Shown here: one piece after another, positions 32,329-41,048 of the stretch
Layout: each line of letters opens with the position of its first letter
How positions within the stretch are numbered: position 1 is the stretch's first letter
Assembly: GCA_001603145.1 (NCBI GenBank)
Contig: LVBI01000026.1
Span: 1 to 64,000, forward strand
Origin: Spirochaetales bacterium Spiro_07
Lineage (GTDB): Bacteria; Spirochaetota; Spirochaetia; Treponematales; Treponemataceae
Length of the DNA stretch: 64,000 nt
Direction: 5' to 3'
Notes under the pieces: generated by a model
Told to the model about the DNA's origin: nothing
Seen by the model: only the letters and a program-made list of their open reading frames with translations
The model's database searches: none
Translations under genes and position numbers: made by a program

Positions 32329-33162
32329 TTACTGCTCCGGTTCGGCTTTTAGCTCTTCGGCGAGTTGCTGTACAGTTTCTAGGGAAAGGCTTGTACAGCG
32401 TGCAACAGTTCCTGTTGGTATACTTTCTAAAAGCATATTTCGCGCATCTTCAAGCTTTGCTTCAGAGCGGCCACGCTTTTCACCGATGGCGATGCCTTCT
32501 TTTTTGCCTTCGCGGCGAATGTCGCTGTCGTGCAAGCTCCATGAAAGATAGACTTTCTTCAGCTCTTCTACTTTCTTCTGTGTTTCTACCATGTCATCAA
32601 GCCTCCGCGTAAAATCTGATTCTGCTTTGTTTGTTTGTACAAATTTGAGAAAACTTCTCAAACTTTCATTTTCGATTTTGTCATAAGCCGTGCAATTGAA
32701 AATCTGGACGATTGCGGCATCATCAACAAAAACAGATGCGTCCTGTTTGCACGTTCTGCGTACAGTATAGCACGGAATGCCTTTTTTGAAAGGGTCGAAG
32801 CGGCATAAAAAGATTACTATGCTTTCTTTCAGCTCGCTATAGTCTTCGCCTTTGAGCAGACTGTCAACGTCCATCATGCCCTGATAATAGCGCGTGCGCC
32901 TGCCGATGTCATGCTCATCCTTGTTCTGGATTTCAACATCGTAAATGCGTTTGCTGTCTTTGACGTATACATCCAAGCGAATAGCGTGCGCTGTGTACAG
33001 CGGCGCGATTGTCCTTTGCGGTTCTGAGTATTCGATGTGGTCAATCTTAAAGCCCAACATGCATTCAAGAGCTTCTTTGCAAAGTTCCTTGTCCTGCATC
33101 ACAACACCGAACATGAAATCATCGTAAAAACAGAGTTCCTCAAAAGGTTTAATGTAACTCAT
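32329..33162 (-). CDS. Rpn/PD-(D/E)XK transposase-family nuclease
   Basis: 277 residues from ATG 33162 (AAGGAG upstream). The N-terminal 200 residues match the Rpn (recombination-promoting nuclease / PDDEXK transposase) family: PFEELCFYDDFMFGVVMQD, RLDVYVKDSKRIYDVEIQNK (Asp and Glu-x-Gln/Lys active-site strand), RRTRYYQGMMD and ESIVIFLCRFDPF. The C-terminal part carries a Gly/Lys/Arg/Glu-rich linker (REGKKEGIAIGEKRGRS) and a helical tail. In E. coli RpnA is a DNase that promotes RecA-independent recombination. It sits in the most repeat-dense part of the window. Confidence 0.88.
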   Translation of the reverse strand: MSYIKPFEELCFYDDFMFGVVMQDKELCKEALECMLGFKIDHIEYSEPQRTIAPLYTAHAIRLDVYVKDSKRIYDVEIQNKDEHDIGRRTRYYQGMMDVDSLLKGEDYSELKESIVIFLCRFDPFKKGIPCYTVRRTCKQDASVFVDDAAIVQIFNCTAYDKIENESLRSFLKFVQTNKAESDFTRRLDDMVETQKKVEELKKVYLSWSLHDSDIRREGKKEGIAIGEKRGRSEAKLEDARNMLLESIPTGTVARCTSLSLETVQQLAEELKAEPEQ

Positions 33163-33387
33163 AGATTCTCCTTTTTGCATTCCTCCTTGCGGTTTCTTTC
33201 GCTTCAGCATAATCAATGGCTTCTGATTAGCCAGCGAACGGAACGCTTATGCATTAATATCTATTGAGTTTTAGTTTTTTCTGTACCAGATTGCGAAAAT
33301 TTTTTCAGATTTTACAAAAGCTAGAAGGTGATATGCAGTGACTGCTTGCTTAGGGCGGGTGTACAAGCGCAAAGGGCGGCGGAGCGG

Positions 33388-33492
33388 GGTTCAAAAACAT
33401 TCAGTTTGTTGCGTCGCGCAGCGACACGTATATAGTTTCATTGCAACAAACTGTATGTAGCGCATTATTGCGCGGTTTTGAACCGTGCTACG
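33388..33492. repeat. 105-bp palindromic dispersed repeat, copy B
   Basis: Second copy of 2146-2250. The outer stem and the CAGTTTGTTGC / GCAACAAACTG arm are unchanged. The small GC palindrome reads GCGCATTATTGCGC instead of GCGCGATATCGCGC, so pairing of its ends is kept although the middle changed. Confidence 0.75.
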
Positions 33493-33999
33493 ATGCCCGA
33501 AAGCATGTGTGCATCATCTCATTTTTTTGCAAGATTGTCGGGTCAAGCACGGCAATGACGGGTGTGCGTTTTGCAGTAGCTCAATTTTGGAACTAGCTTT
33601 ATCAAGCAAAACGCCAAGACTCCGCTTCGCGTAATCTTGTAACTGGTACACAAAAGCTGCTCGTTTTGGGCGTGTGTACAAAGGCGAGAGGGTGCAAAGT
33701 GGTGATCAATCCCTCGCTATAGCTTTTGTGCTTATGCTTGTCAGGTAAATCTAAAAAATGCGGTAGCTGTAAGGAAAGCAAGCGGCGGTGAGATGCTTGC
33801 AAGGGTCGCAAGCAAATTTTCGTAGAAAATTTACGCAATCGGATTCCTATTACCTTGCACTGCATCGAGCCGACGCGCTTTCCTGAAAGCGGACGCATTT
33901 TTTTAAGCTTTTCATATTTTTGGCATGATGCACCATCAAACGTGTGCATATTTTGCATTTTTTCATGCTTAAGCTATGTTTTTTGCGCAATCAAGATGC

Positions 34000-34005
34000 T
34001 ATAAT
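34000..34005 (+). promoter_or_regulatory. -10 box predicting a leaderless mRNA
   Basis: Consensus TATAAT followed by six bases and the ATG at 34012. No good -35 box is seen. Confidence 0.55.
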
Positions 34006-34011
34006 GCCCAC

Positions 34012-34728
34012 ATGAGATTGTACTTTATCCGGCACGGCGAGCCTGATTATCAGAATGATTCGCTGACGAAGATTGGGCAGCGGCAGGCAGAGAAGCTTGC
34101 AGGGCATATTCATGAGCTGAAACTTGACGAGATTTATTCTTCGCCGCTTGGCAGGGCAGTGCAGACTGCCGCTTATTCAGCTGAAAAGCTTGACATAAAG
34201 CCGCAAGTGCTGCCGTGGCTCCGCGAATTACGCTGGGGCGATTATTCAGGCGACGCATATTCAACCGCAAGCCCGTGGTCAATAAACGACCGTTTCATCG
34301 CGGAGCGTCATTCGTATCCTTCCGGCGAAGCATGGAAAACAGATGAAGCCGTAAAAAATGACCGAATCGTCCAAGATGTTGCAGAAATATGCGCAAGCTT
34401 TGACGCATGGCTAAAAGTGCGCGGCTTTGAGCGTTGGGGCCAGCTTTACAAAGTTGCTGCCTCGCTTGCTGAAAAGCAGCGCAACGTGGCGTTTTTCTGC
34501 CATGGCGGCGTTGCAACCGCGCTCGTGAGCCACTTGCTCAACATTCCGTTTTGGCAGATGATTGCGCACGCCGCTGTTGAGCTTACATCGATAACGTGCA
34601 TAGAAATTGCTGAAGCTGACTCTGTTGCAAGCCCGGCAGATGCAGAAAACGCTGCAAACGCCGGCAAAGCTCATTTTGCCGCCGCCCGTCTTGTCTTTTA
34701 CGGCGACATTCATCATTTGAAAGATTAA
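34012..34728 (+). CDS. Histidine-phosphatase-superfamily protein
   Basis: 238 residues from ATG 34012. The catalytic RHGE motif (YFIRHGEPDYQNDSLTKIG) is at residues 7-10, the second Arg in SSPLGRAVQTA, and the second catalytic His in FFCHGGVATAL. A phosphoglycerate-mutase-like (branch 1) phosphatase; whether it acts on alpha-ribazole phosphate, sugar phosphates or others is open. The C-terminal 40 residues are Ala-rich and variable. proC starts 20 bp downstream. Confidence 0.88.
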   Translation: MRLYFIRHGEPDYQNDSLTKIGQRQAEKLAGHIHELKLDEIYSSPLGRAVQTAAYSAEKLDIKPQVLPWLRELRWGDYSGDAYSTASPWSINDRFIAERHSYPSGEAWKTDEAVKNDRIVQDVAEICASFDAWLKVRGFERWGQLYKVAASLAEKQRNVAFFCHGGVATALVSHLLNIPFWQMIAHAAVELTSITCIEIAEADSVASPADAENAANAGKAHFAAARLVFYGDIHHLKD

Positions 34729-34748
34729 GTACACAAAAGGAAGAAACT

Positions 34749-35567
34749 ATGAAAGTCGGAATTATCGGTTTTGGCAGCATGGGCAGCATGATTGCGCGGA
34801 AGTTGCTTGAGCATAATGTGATAAAGCAGGCTGATTTGGTCTGCGCCAACAGAACATTGTCTAAGATGGACGGTTTTAAGAAAATGTACACCGGCTGCAC
34901 CGTTACGGCCGACAACAAGCTTGCGGCAGCGGCTAACGTGGTTTTTGTGTGCATCCGCCCTGCCGAGCTTAAGGAAGTGCTTTGCGGAATTGCGCCGGCT
35001 GTTTCAAGCAGCACGCTCGTAGTTTCACTTAACGGCAGCGTGATGTTCAGCCAGCTTGAAGCCGTGCTTGCAGACAAGACTAAAATCGCCAAGGTTATTC
35101 CGTCGGTAAATGCCGAAGTCGATTATTCTGTCAGCTCGGTCTGCTACAATCAGCTAGTTACGGCGCAAGACCGAAGAAACCTTGAAACGCTGCTCAAATC
35201 GTTCGGTACTGTTACAGAAGTGGCTGAAAACGAAATGGGTATGGCTTCTGAACTTACAAGCTGTATGCCGGGCTTTATCGCCGCTATTTTTTCGGTGCTT
35301 GCTGAAAAGGCGCAAGCCCACACAAGTTTGCTGCCTGCACAAATCGAAGCTATGCTTGCGCAGACGCTTGAAGGCACGGGCAAGCTGATAAACCAAAAAG
35401 GCTTGAGCTTTTCAGACGTTCTGGCGCGCGTAGCCACAAAGGGCGGCATCACCGAAGTCGGCGCTAGCGAAATCTTTGAAAGCTTCGGCAATACGGCGGC
35501 CGCTGTCTTTGACAAGACCCTCGAAAAGCGCGCGTCCGTCACCGAAAAAGCCAAACAGTCGTTTTAG
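34749..35567 (+). CDS. proC: Pyrroline-5-carboxylate reductase
   Basis: Reduces 1-pyrroline-5-carboxylate to proline with NAD(P)H. 272 residues: Rossmann start MKVGIIGFGSMGSMIARKLL, FVCIRPAELKEVL, IPSVNAEV (usually MPN), ELTSCMPGFIAAIF and the C-terminal signature ARVATKGGITEVG. The core resembles ProC, although IPSVNAE differs from the usual MPNTP, so a ProC-like paralogue is possible. Follows the phosphatase gene with GGAAG upstream. Confidence 0.88.
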   Translation: MKVGIIGFGSMGSMIARKLLEHNVIKQADLVCANRTLSKMDGFKKMYTGCTVTADNKLAAAANVVFVCIRPAELKEVLCGIAPAVSSSTLVVSLNGSVMFSQLEAVLADKTKIAKVIPSVNAEVDYSVSSVCYNQLVTAQDRRNLETLLKSFGTVTEVAENEMGMASELTSCMPGFIAAIFSVLAEKAQAHTSLLPAQIEAMLAQTLEGTGKLINQKGLSFSDVLARVATKGGITEVGASEIFESFGNTAAAVFDKTLEKRASVTEKAKQSF

Positions 35568-35753
35568 TGCGCTTGTGCCGCTGTTCCAAGAAGCACTTCT
35601 GCCGGGTTTGCTATTGGGCGTTATCTACAAAAAAGCTTTATCTGCAAACCCTGCAAGTTTTGCTAGCGCAGACCTGGAAAGATGATTTACAAAGACTGCT
35701 TTTTTGAAGATGGTGCACAACGGCGAGAGGGCGGCGGAGTGCGCGTTTTGCAT

Positions 35754-35804
35754 CACTTTTCGCAGATTAAGCTTTATCTGTAGAATGGTCTAATGCGAAA
35801 AGAA
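35754..35804. repeat. CACTTTTCGC repeat, copy 2
   Basis: CACTTTTCGC at 35754-35763, GCGAAAAGAA at 35795-35804, interior with GATTAAGCTTTATCTGTAGA. Confidence 0.65.
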
Positions 35805-35900
35805 CAAAACGCCAAGATTCCTTGCGGAATCTTGTAACTGGTGCACATCTTTAAATAGGAGCTTTGTACCATTACTTGAGATTTTGCGAAGCAAAATCGT

Positions 35901-35951
35901 CACTTTTCGCGGATTAAACTTTATTTGTAGATAAAGCTGTTGCGAAAAGAA
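35901..35951. repeat. CACTTTTCGC repeat, copy 3
   Basis: CACTTTTCGC at 35901-35910, GCGAAAAGAA at 35942-35951, interior GATTAAACTTTATTTGTAGA, nearly identical to copy 2. Confidence 0.65.
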
Positions 35952-35999
35952 GATTGCTTCGTCTTCGACTTGCAAAGACGGATTATTGTTTCATATGCT

Positions 36000-37637
36000 T
36001 TATTCTGCGACCGTAATTTTTCCGCAGTCGCCGCTTCGGATTATCTTTAGATGGCTGTTCGTGATTTTTTGCAGGAACGTGTCGTCATGGCTTATTACAA
36101 TCATCGGGCAGCTGATCTCTGAAAGCGCGTCTTCCAGCGCAAGCACGCTCGTAATGTCCATGTGGTTCGTCGGCTCGTCTAAGACAAGCAGAGAAAGAGG
36201 GTTCAAAACCGCCATGGAAATCATCAGCTTGCGCAATTCGCCCGGGCTTACTGAAGCTGAATCGCCTTGCAGGCTTTCAGGCTCGCTGCCAAGACGGAAC
36301 AGCGTTGAAAGGACTTCGCCTTTTTCTTCTTTATTAAGCGATTTGTATTTTGCAAGCACTTCGGCTTTTTCTTTGTCAGAAATTTCCTGCGGCAGATACA
36401 TCAGCTCGATTTTGGCGGCTTTTGGGGCTGAATTCGCGCCGATTTCTCTGATTTTAGAAATCACATGATTGATGAAAAGCGTCTTTCCTGCGCCGTTCTG
36501 GCCGGTTATGGCGATTTTCGAATCAGGCTTTATCTCGATATGCGGCACATGAAGCGTGTAAGTGCTGCCACTTGCACCAGCTACGCCCACGCCGTTGCTT
36601 GTGCCCGCGCCGCCAGCTCCATCAGTACCGTCAGCTTCATCAGCACCGCCGACAATAATATCAGTTTCGTCTATAACAAAAGTCTTTGCAAAGTCGGTGC
36701 TGCTTACAGAAAAGCCCTCTTTACGCTTCAAAGCTTTTTTCATCGCGTCGCGGCTCTGCAAAGTGCGTTCCATCTGGCTTTCAACATGCGCTTTCAGGTC
36801 GGCGGTGGTGCGGTCTGCGCCCGAAACGCGGAGCTTGTCAATTTTCAGTTTTGCATCGTGGTCTTTCGCGTCAACGTTTTTCTTTGAGAGGCTGCCTTTC
36901 TTGCGGTCAATCTCTTCAGAAAGCTTCTGGCTGCGCTGTTTTTCAGCCGAAGCCTTGCTGTTGAGCTTGCCCCATTCGGTGCGCGAGCGTTCCGCGTTTT
37001 TCTGCCTAAGCTCAAGTGCCTGCGACAGCCCGCCTTGATATGTCTCTGCCGCAATGCAGTTCCTTCCGCCAGCAAAAGCTTTTGATTCGTTAAAAAGATA
37101 GACAGTCTTTGTGCAGAGCGCGTCCGCAAAATAGCGGTCGTGGCTTACGATAATGCCCATGCCGTCAAAAGCTTGAAGCGCGTCTAAAATCAGCTGAACC
37201 GTCGCTTTGTCGAGGTGATTTGTCGGCTCGTCGAGTAAGAGCAGCGCCGGTTTTTCGGCAAGAGCGCACGCAATCTGAATGCGCTTCTTTTCGCCGCCCG
37301 ACAAAGTTTCGTAGCGTTCAAGCATTTCTTCGGTTACGCGTAGCAGCGAAAAGAATTTGCGCACGTCGTTTTCACTGCTCCAAAACGAAGTGTACAAATT
37401 CTCAGGCATTTCCTGTGTTTCCTGCGGACAATACAAGATTGCGCCGTCAAAAATGATTTTGCCGCCGTCCGGCGCGATGTTTCCTGCAATAAGATTGAGC
37501 AGCGTCGATTTTCCGCAGCCGTTGCTTCCGGCTATAACTGTCCAGTTTTCCTGCAACTGAAGCGAAAAATTTTCAAAAAGCTGAATTTGTGAATTCGGAT
37601 AAGAGAATGAAAGGTTCGATATTTGCAATAATGGCAT
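36000..37637 (-). CDS. ABC-F family ATPase
   Basis: 545 residues with AGGAGT before ATG. Two ABC cassettes without membrane domains: Walker A GSNGCGKST (about 37) and GQNGAGKT (about 385); signatures LSGGEKKR and VSPGELRK; Walker B LLLLDEPTNHLD and LLVLDEPTNHMD. The middle linker is highly charged, as in ribosome-associated ABC-F proteins that act on stalled ribosomes or give antibiotic resistance. Odd points: the second signature has SPGE in place of SGGE, and a Gly/Ala/Ser-rich insert (about 335-355) precedes the second cassette. Confidence 0.9.
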   Translation of the reverse strand: MPLLQISNLSFSYPNSQIQLFENFSLQLQENWTVIAGSNGCGKSTLLNLIAGNIAPDGGKIIFDGAILYCPQETQEMPENLYTSFWSSENDVRKFFSLLRVTEEMLERYETLSGGEKKRIQIACALAEKPALLLLDEPTNHLDKATVQLILDALQAFDGMGIIVSHDRYFADALCTKTVYLFNESKAFAGGRNCIAAETYQGGLSQALELRQKNAERSRTEWGKLNSKASAEKQRSQKLSEEIDRKKGSLSKKNVDAKDHDAKLKIDKLRVSGADRTTADLKAHVESQMERTLQSRDAMKKALKRKEGFSVSSTDFAKTFVIDETDIIVGGADEADGTDGAGGAGTSNGVGVAGASGSTYTLHVPHIEIKPDSKIAITGQNGAGKTLFINHVISKIREIGANSAPKAAKIELMYLPQEISDKEKAEVLAKYKSLNKEEKGEVLSTLFRLGSEPESLQGDSASVSPGELRKLMISMAVLNPLSLLVLDEPTNHMDITSVLALEDALSEISCPMIVISHDDTFLQKITNSHLKIIRSGDCGKITVAE

Positions 37638-37844
37638 GATGACTCCTAATTTTAAAAAAGCGTATGTCTTAAAATTGGTTCATCTACATTCAGAATTGCC
37701 TCCGTCTGCATTATTATCGATGATTTATTCTATCACGGTTTGCACACAAAAAAAAATAAAGCGCTGCTTTAAAATGCGCATTAAACTTGCTCTTTATTCA
37801 CATTACCGTATCAAAATCACTATAATAAGAGCGGAAGGTGCGGA

Positions 37845-39206
37845 ATGGGCGGAAAGAATCAGCTAGACATGACGGAAGGTTCAATTTTAGGCGGCCTCCT
37901 CAAATTTTCAATTCCGGTGATTTGTTCAAATTGGCTTCAGCTTTTGTTTAATGCTGCTGACATTGCTGTCGTCGGCCGCTTTGCAGGCGAAACTTCGCTT
38001 GCGGCGGTCGGCTCAAGCACCTCTCTTATAAATTTGCTCATCAATTTGTTCATCGGGCTTTCAATCGGCGCAAATGTAATCGCCGCAAAGCATTTCGGTT
38101 CAAAGAATTACGAAAGAATTCAAAAGACTGTTCACACATCAATTGTGCTTGCCGTTATAAGCGGCTTGTGCATAACTTTTGCCGGGTTGCTGCTTTCAAA
38201 GCAGATTCTTGTCTTGATGCATTCTGTTGAAGAAGTGCTGCCGCTTGCTGCGCTTTATCTGAAAATCTACTTTTCAGGCATTACCGCCACGATGATTTAC
38301 AACTTTGGCAGCGCTTTGCTGCGCGCAAAAGGCGACACGCAAAGGCCGCTGTACATTCTGCTTAGCGCGGGCATCTTGAATTTGCTGCTCAACCTGCTGT
38401 TTGTAATTGTCTTCAAGATGAACGTCGCCGGTGTTGCGTGGGCAACCGTAATTTCGCAGAGTTATTCCGCAATTTTTGTGGTTGTGCTTTTGATGCGCGA
38501 ATCAGACGCGTTCCGCCTGAACTTGAAAAAGCTCGCGCTTGACCGCAGCAGCCTCATCGAAATCATCAAGATTGGCGTGCCCGCCGGTCTGCAGGGCGTA
38601 ATGTTTTCAGTTTCTAACGTGCAGATTCAGTCTTCAATCAACATGTTCGGCACCGCGCTCATAGCCGGAAACGCCGCCGCATGCAGCATCGAAGATTTTC
38701 TCTATCAGCTTATGAACGGCTTTACGGCCGGCACTCTCACTTTTTGTTCGCAGAACATCGGCGCGGGCAAAATCAGCCGCATAAAAAGAGAAGTCTTTAT
38801 CTCGACAATCTGCACCGCGTTTTCGGGCTTGGCGGTCGGCATCTTGTTCTTCATTTCCGGCCGTCAATTGCTTAGCATTTATTCGTCTAATGCAGAAGTT
38901 ATCGAGGCCGGTCTTAGCAGAATGGCCGTAACATATCTGACAATCTTTATCTGCGGAATAATGCACGCGCTCGGCAATTCAATCCGCGGAATCGGGCATT
39001 CGCTGATGCCGGTTGTGGCTGTAACGCTCGGCTGCTGCGTTTTCCGCGTTTTCTGGATTGCGGTGATTTTTCAGATTCCGCAGTTTCATACGTCATTCAC
39101 CATTTTTGTAAGCTACCCGATAAGTTGGCTCATCACGAGCATCGCAAATTTTGTGTTTTTCATTTATTATAGTAAGCAGCTCAACAGGCAAATGGAGAAA
39201 ACATGA
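37845..39206 (+). CDS. MATE-family efflux transporter
   Basis: 453 residues, about 12 transmembrane helices. MATE features: LLKFSIPVICSNWLQLLFNAADIAVVGRFAG, the SIGANVIAAKHFG loop and a repeated half starting EIIKIGVPAGLQGVMFSVSN. Na+ or H+ antiport of drugs or metabolites. Promoter TATAAT at 37821-37826, GGAAGG ribosome site. First gene of a four-gene unit; its end overlaps the next start (ATGA). Confidence 0.92.
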   Translation: MGGKNQLDMTEGSILGGLLKFSIPVICSNWLQLLFNAADIAVVGRFAGETSLAAVGSSTSLINLLINLFIGLSIGANVIAAKHFGSKNYERIQKTVHTSIVLAVISGLCITFAGLLLSKQILVLMHSVEEVLPLAALYLKIYFSGITATMIYNFGSALLRAKGDTQRPLYILLSAGILNLLLNLLFVIVFKMNVAGVAWATVISQSYSAIFVVVLLMRESDAFRLNLKKLALDRSSLIEIIKIGVPAGLQGVMFSVSNVQIQSSINMFGTALIAGNAAACSIEDFLYQLMNGFTAGTLTFCSQNIGAGKISRIKREVFISTICTAFSGLAVGILFFISGRQLLSIYSSNAEVIEAGLSRMAVTYLTIFICGIMHALGNSIRGIGHSLMPVVAVTLGCCVFRVFWIAVIFQIPQFHTSFTIFVSYPISWLITSIANFVFFIYYSKQLNRQMEKT

Positions 39207-40309
39207 TGAAAGAACCGTGTTACCCTGATTATGAAAACAGTATCTTGAATTTTTCGTGCTCAATCTTGAAACATTATGGCGTAAAACCGAAGCATGCAAC
39301 GCTCAAGGCGGCAGACGCTCTGCTTGAAACTGAACCGAAGCATGTCGCCGTGCTGCTTCTTGACGGTCTCGGCGTGAACATCTTGCAGAAGCATTTGCCG
39401 GAAAAAGCTTTTTTGAGGCAGCATCTTGTTTGCGGCTATTCTTCGGTTTTTCCGCCGACTACAACCGCAAGCACAACGACAATGCTTTCTGGGCTTTCGC
39501 CAATAGAGCACGGCTGGCTTGGCTGGGACGTTTACTTTGAGCAGGAAGATAAAACTGTTTCTTGTTTCAAAAACTGGCTTATGGGTACTGAAACACCGGC
39601 CGCGCCGTACAATGTGGCTTATAAGTATTTTCCGTATAAAGACATAGCTTCTCTTATAAATGAAACTGGCAACGCTGATGCGGCTATTGTCTTTCCATTC
39701 GGACCGAAGCCTTTCGGCAAGCTTGACGCTTGGTTTGCTGAAATAAAGCGCAGATGTTCGCTTGACGGCAAGACTTTCACTTATGCTTATTGGGAACACC
39801 CTGACGGCTACATGCACAAAAACGGAACTGAAAGCAAGGAAGCTCACGATTGTGTGGTTGAACTGAACCGGCGCATAGAAAAGCTGTGCAAGTCTTTGAA
39901 AGACACGCTCGTTTTTGTTACGGCTGACCACGGTCACAACGACATTGTGCGTGACTATTTTTCAGAGAATTACCCGGAATTTGCCAAAATGCTTGTGCGT
40001 GCGCCGTCTATAGAGCCGCGCGCAATCAGCTTTTATGTCAAAGACGAATATAAGTCTGTGTTTGCTGATGAATTCAACCGCCTTTTCGGTGATGACTACA
40101 AGCTTTTTACAAAACAGCAAGTCTTTGAAAAGCAGCTTTTCGGCACAGGCGAGCCGCACAAGAACTTGACCGGCATCGGCGATTTTGTGGCCGCCGCGCT
40201 TGGCAGCCGCACAATGTTCTGGAACAAAAACGCAAAGCCGTTCAAGAGCCACCACGCCGGCATGAGCCGCGAAGAGATGATAATTCCGCTTATTGCGTAT
40301 AAATGCTGA
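39203..40309 (+). CDS. Type I phosphodiesterase / nucleotide pyrophosphatase
   Basis: 368 residues, alkaline-phosphatase superfamily: VAVLLLDGLGVNILQKHL (metal Asp), FPPTTTASTTTMLSGL (nucleophile Thr), TYAYWEHPDGYMHKNG (metal Asp/His) and FVTADHGHND. No signal peptide, so cytoplasmic, unlike many NPPs. Overlaps the MATE gene and is followed after 16 bp by the racemase-like gene. Substrate unknown. Confidence 0.88.
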   Translation: MMKEPCYPDYENSILNFSCSILKHYGVKPKHATLKAADALLETEPKHVAVLLLDGLGVNILQKHLPEKAFLRQHLVCGYSSVFPPTTTASTTTMLSGLSPIEHGWLGWDVYFEQEDKTVSCFKNWLMGTETPAAPYNVAYKYFPYKDIASLINETGNADAAIVFPFGPKPFGKLDAWFAEIKRRCSLDGKTFTYAYWEHPDGYMHKNGTESKEAHDCVVELNRRIEKLCKSLKDTLVFVTADHGHNDIVRDYFSENYPEFAKMLVRAPSIEPRAISFYVKDEYKSVFADEFNRLFGDDYKLFTKQQVFEKQLFGTGEPHKNLTGIGDFVAAALGSRTMFWNKNAKPFKSHHAGMSREEMIIPLIAYKC

Positions 40310-40325
40310 AAAAGGAGAATCTTAA

Positions 40326-41018
40326 ATGAAGAAAATCGGTTTGATTGGCGGCACCGGCCCTGAATCAACTTTAGTCTATTACAAAGAAATCAACACAATC
40401 TGCAACAAAAAGTGCGGCGGCGCTGCTTTTCCTGAAATGTCGGTTGAAAGCCTGAATCTGTTCAAGGCGCTTGAGTTTGTGCAGAACAACAAGCTTGACG
40501 AGCTTGCTGATTATATCGCCGGAAAAATCGATAATCTTGTGCGTGGCGGTGCAGAAATTGTTGCGCTGACCGCCGCAACGATGCACGTTGTCTACGATAA
40601 GCTCAAGCCGAAAGTTTCTGTGCCTTTCATCAGCATTCCAGAAACTGTTGCGGAAGAAGCTGCCGCGCGCGGGTACAAGAAAATCGGGCTGCTCGGCACA
40701 ATTTTTACGATGGAGCAAGATTATCTTAAGAAGTCTGTCGAAATGCGCGGCATTCAGGTTGCCGTTCCTTCAGCTGAAGACAGAAAAACCGTGAACAGTA
40801 TTATCGGCGGCGAGCTTGAGTTTGGTGTTGTAAAGCCTGAATCTGTCGAGAAGCTTGCCGGCATTATAAGCCGCATGAAGGCAGAAGCCGGAATAGAAGC
40901 CGTGATTCTTGGCTGCACAGAGCTGCCGCTCGCGCTGAACGAGAAAAACTGCCCAGTTCCGCCGCTCGATATAATGCAGCTTCACATCGAAAAGCTTTGC
41001 AACCTAATTTCAGAATAG
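40326..41018 (+). CDS. Aspartate/glutamate racemase-family protein, first catalytic cysteine replaced
   Basis: 230 residues with AAAGGAG before ATG. Family layout is clear: KKIGLIGGTGPESTLVYY, the first active-site strand ALTAATMHVVYDKL (80-93), GLLGTIFTMEQDYLKKSV and the second active-site motif GCTELPL with Cys 197. The first position, Cys in CNTxH of aspartate racemase and Thr in the E. coli YgeA enzyme, aligns with Ala 83. Two-base racemisation would then lack one acid/base, so it may be a one-base enzyme or act on other substrates. Part of the MATE-phosphodiesterase unit. Confidence 0.85.
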   Translation: MKKIGLIGGTGPESTLVYYKEINTICNKKCGGAAFPEMSVESLNLFKALEFVQNNKLDELADYIAGKIDNLVRGGAEIVALTAATMHVVYDKLKPKVSVPFISIPETVAEEAAARGYKKIGLLGTIFTMEQDYLKKSVEMRGIQVAVPSAEDRKTVNSIIGGELEFGVVKPESVEKLAGIISRMKAEAGIEAVILGCTELPLALNEKNCPVPPLDIMQLHIEKLCNLISE

Positions 41019-41048
41019 CCGCAACATACCGCAATGCAAGGAAAGAAA

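Larger units (their letters stand above)
33163..34011. other. 849-bp gene-free, repeat-dense stretch
   Basis: The 105-bp repeat copy B (33388-33492), tgtacaa-containing flanks at 33355 and 33675, and CAAAACGCCAAGA...TCTTGTAACTGG near 33607-33646 (also near 35805-35838). A 118-codon minus-strand frame (33602-33958) runs across these repeats and has no coding character. Confidence 0.6.
35568..35999. other. 432-bp gene-free stretch with two tandem CACTTTTCGC repeats
   Basis: Between the 3' ends of proC and the ABC-F gene. It holds repeat copies at 35754-35804 and 35901-35951, a GGTGCACAACGGCGAGAGGG segment shared with 33.67 kb, and CAAAACGCCAAGATTCC...TCTTGTAACTGGTG at 35806-35840. No gene. Confidence 0.6.

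Noticed and set aside
33602..33958. 118-codon minus-strand frame in the repeat region
   Set aside because: Built from repeat fragments shared with 32-36 kb, no domain, no ribosome site, composition unlike real genes of the window.
37636..37866. 76-codon frame between the ABC-F and MATE genes
   Set aside because: It covers the MATE promoter and overlaps the MATE start in another phase, with no recognisable features.
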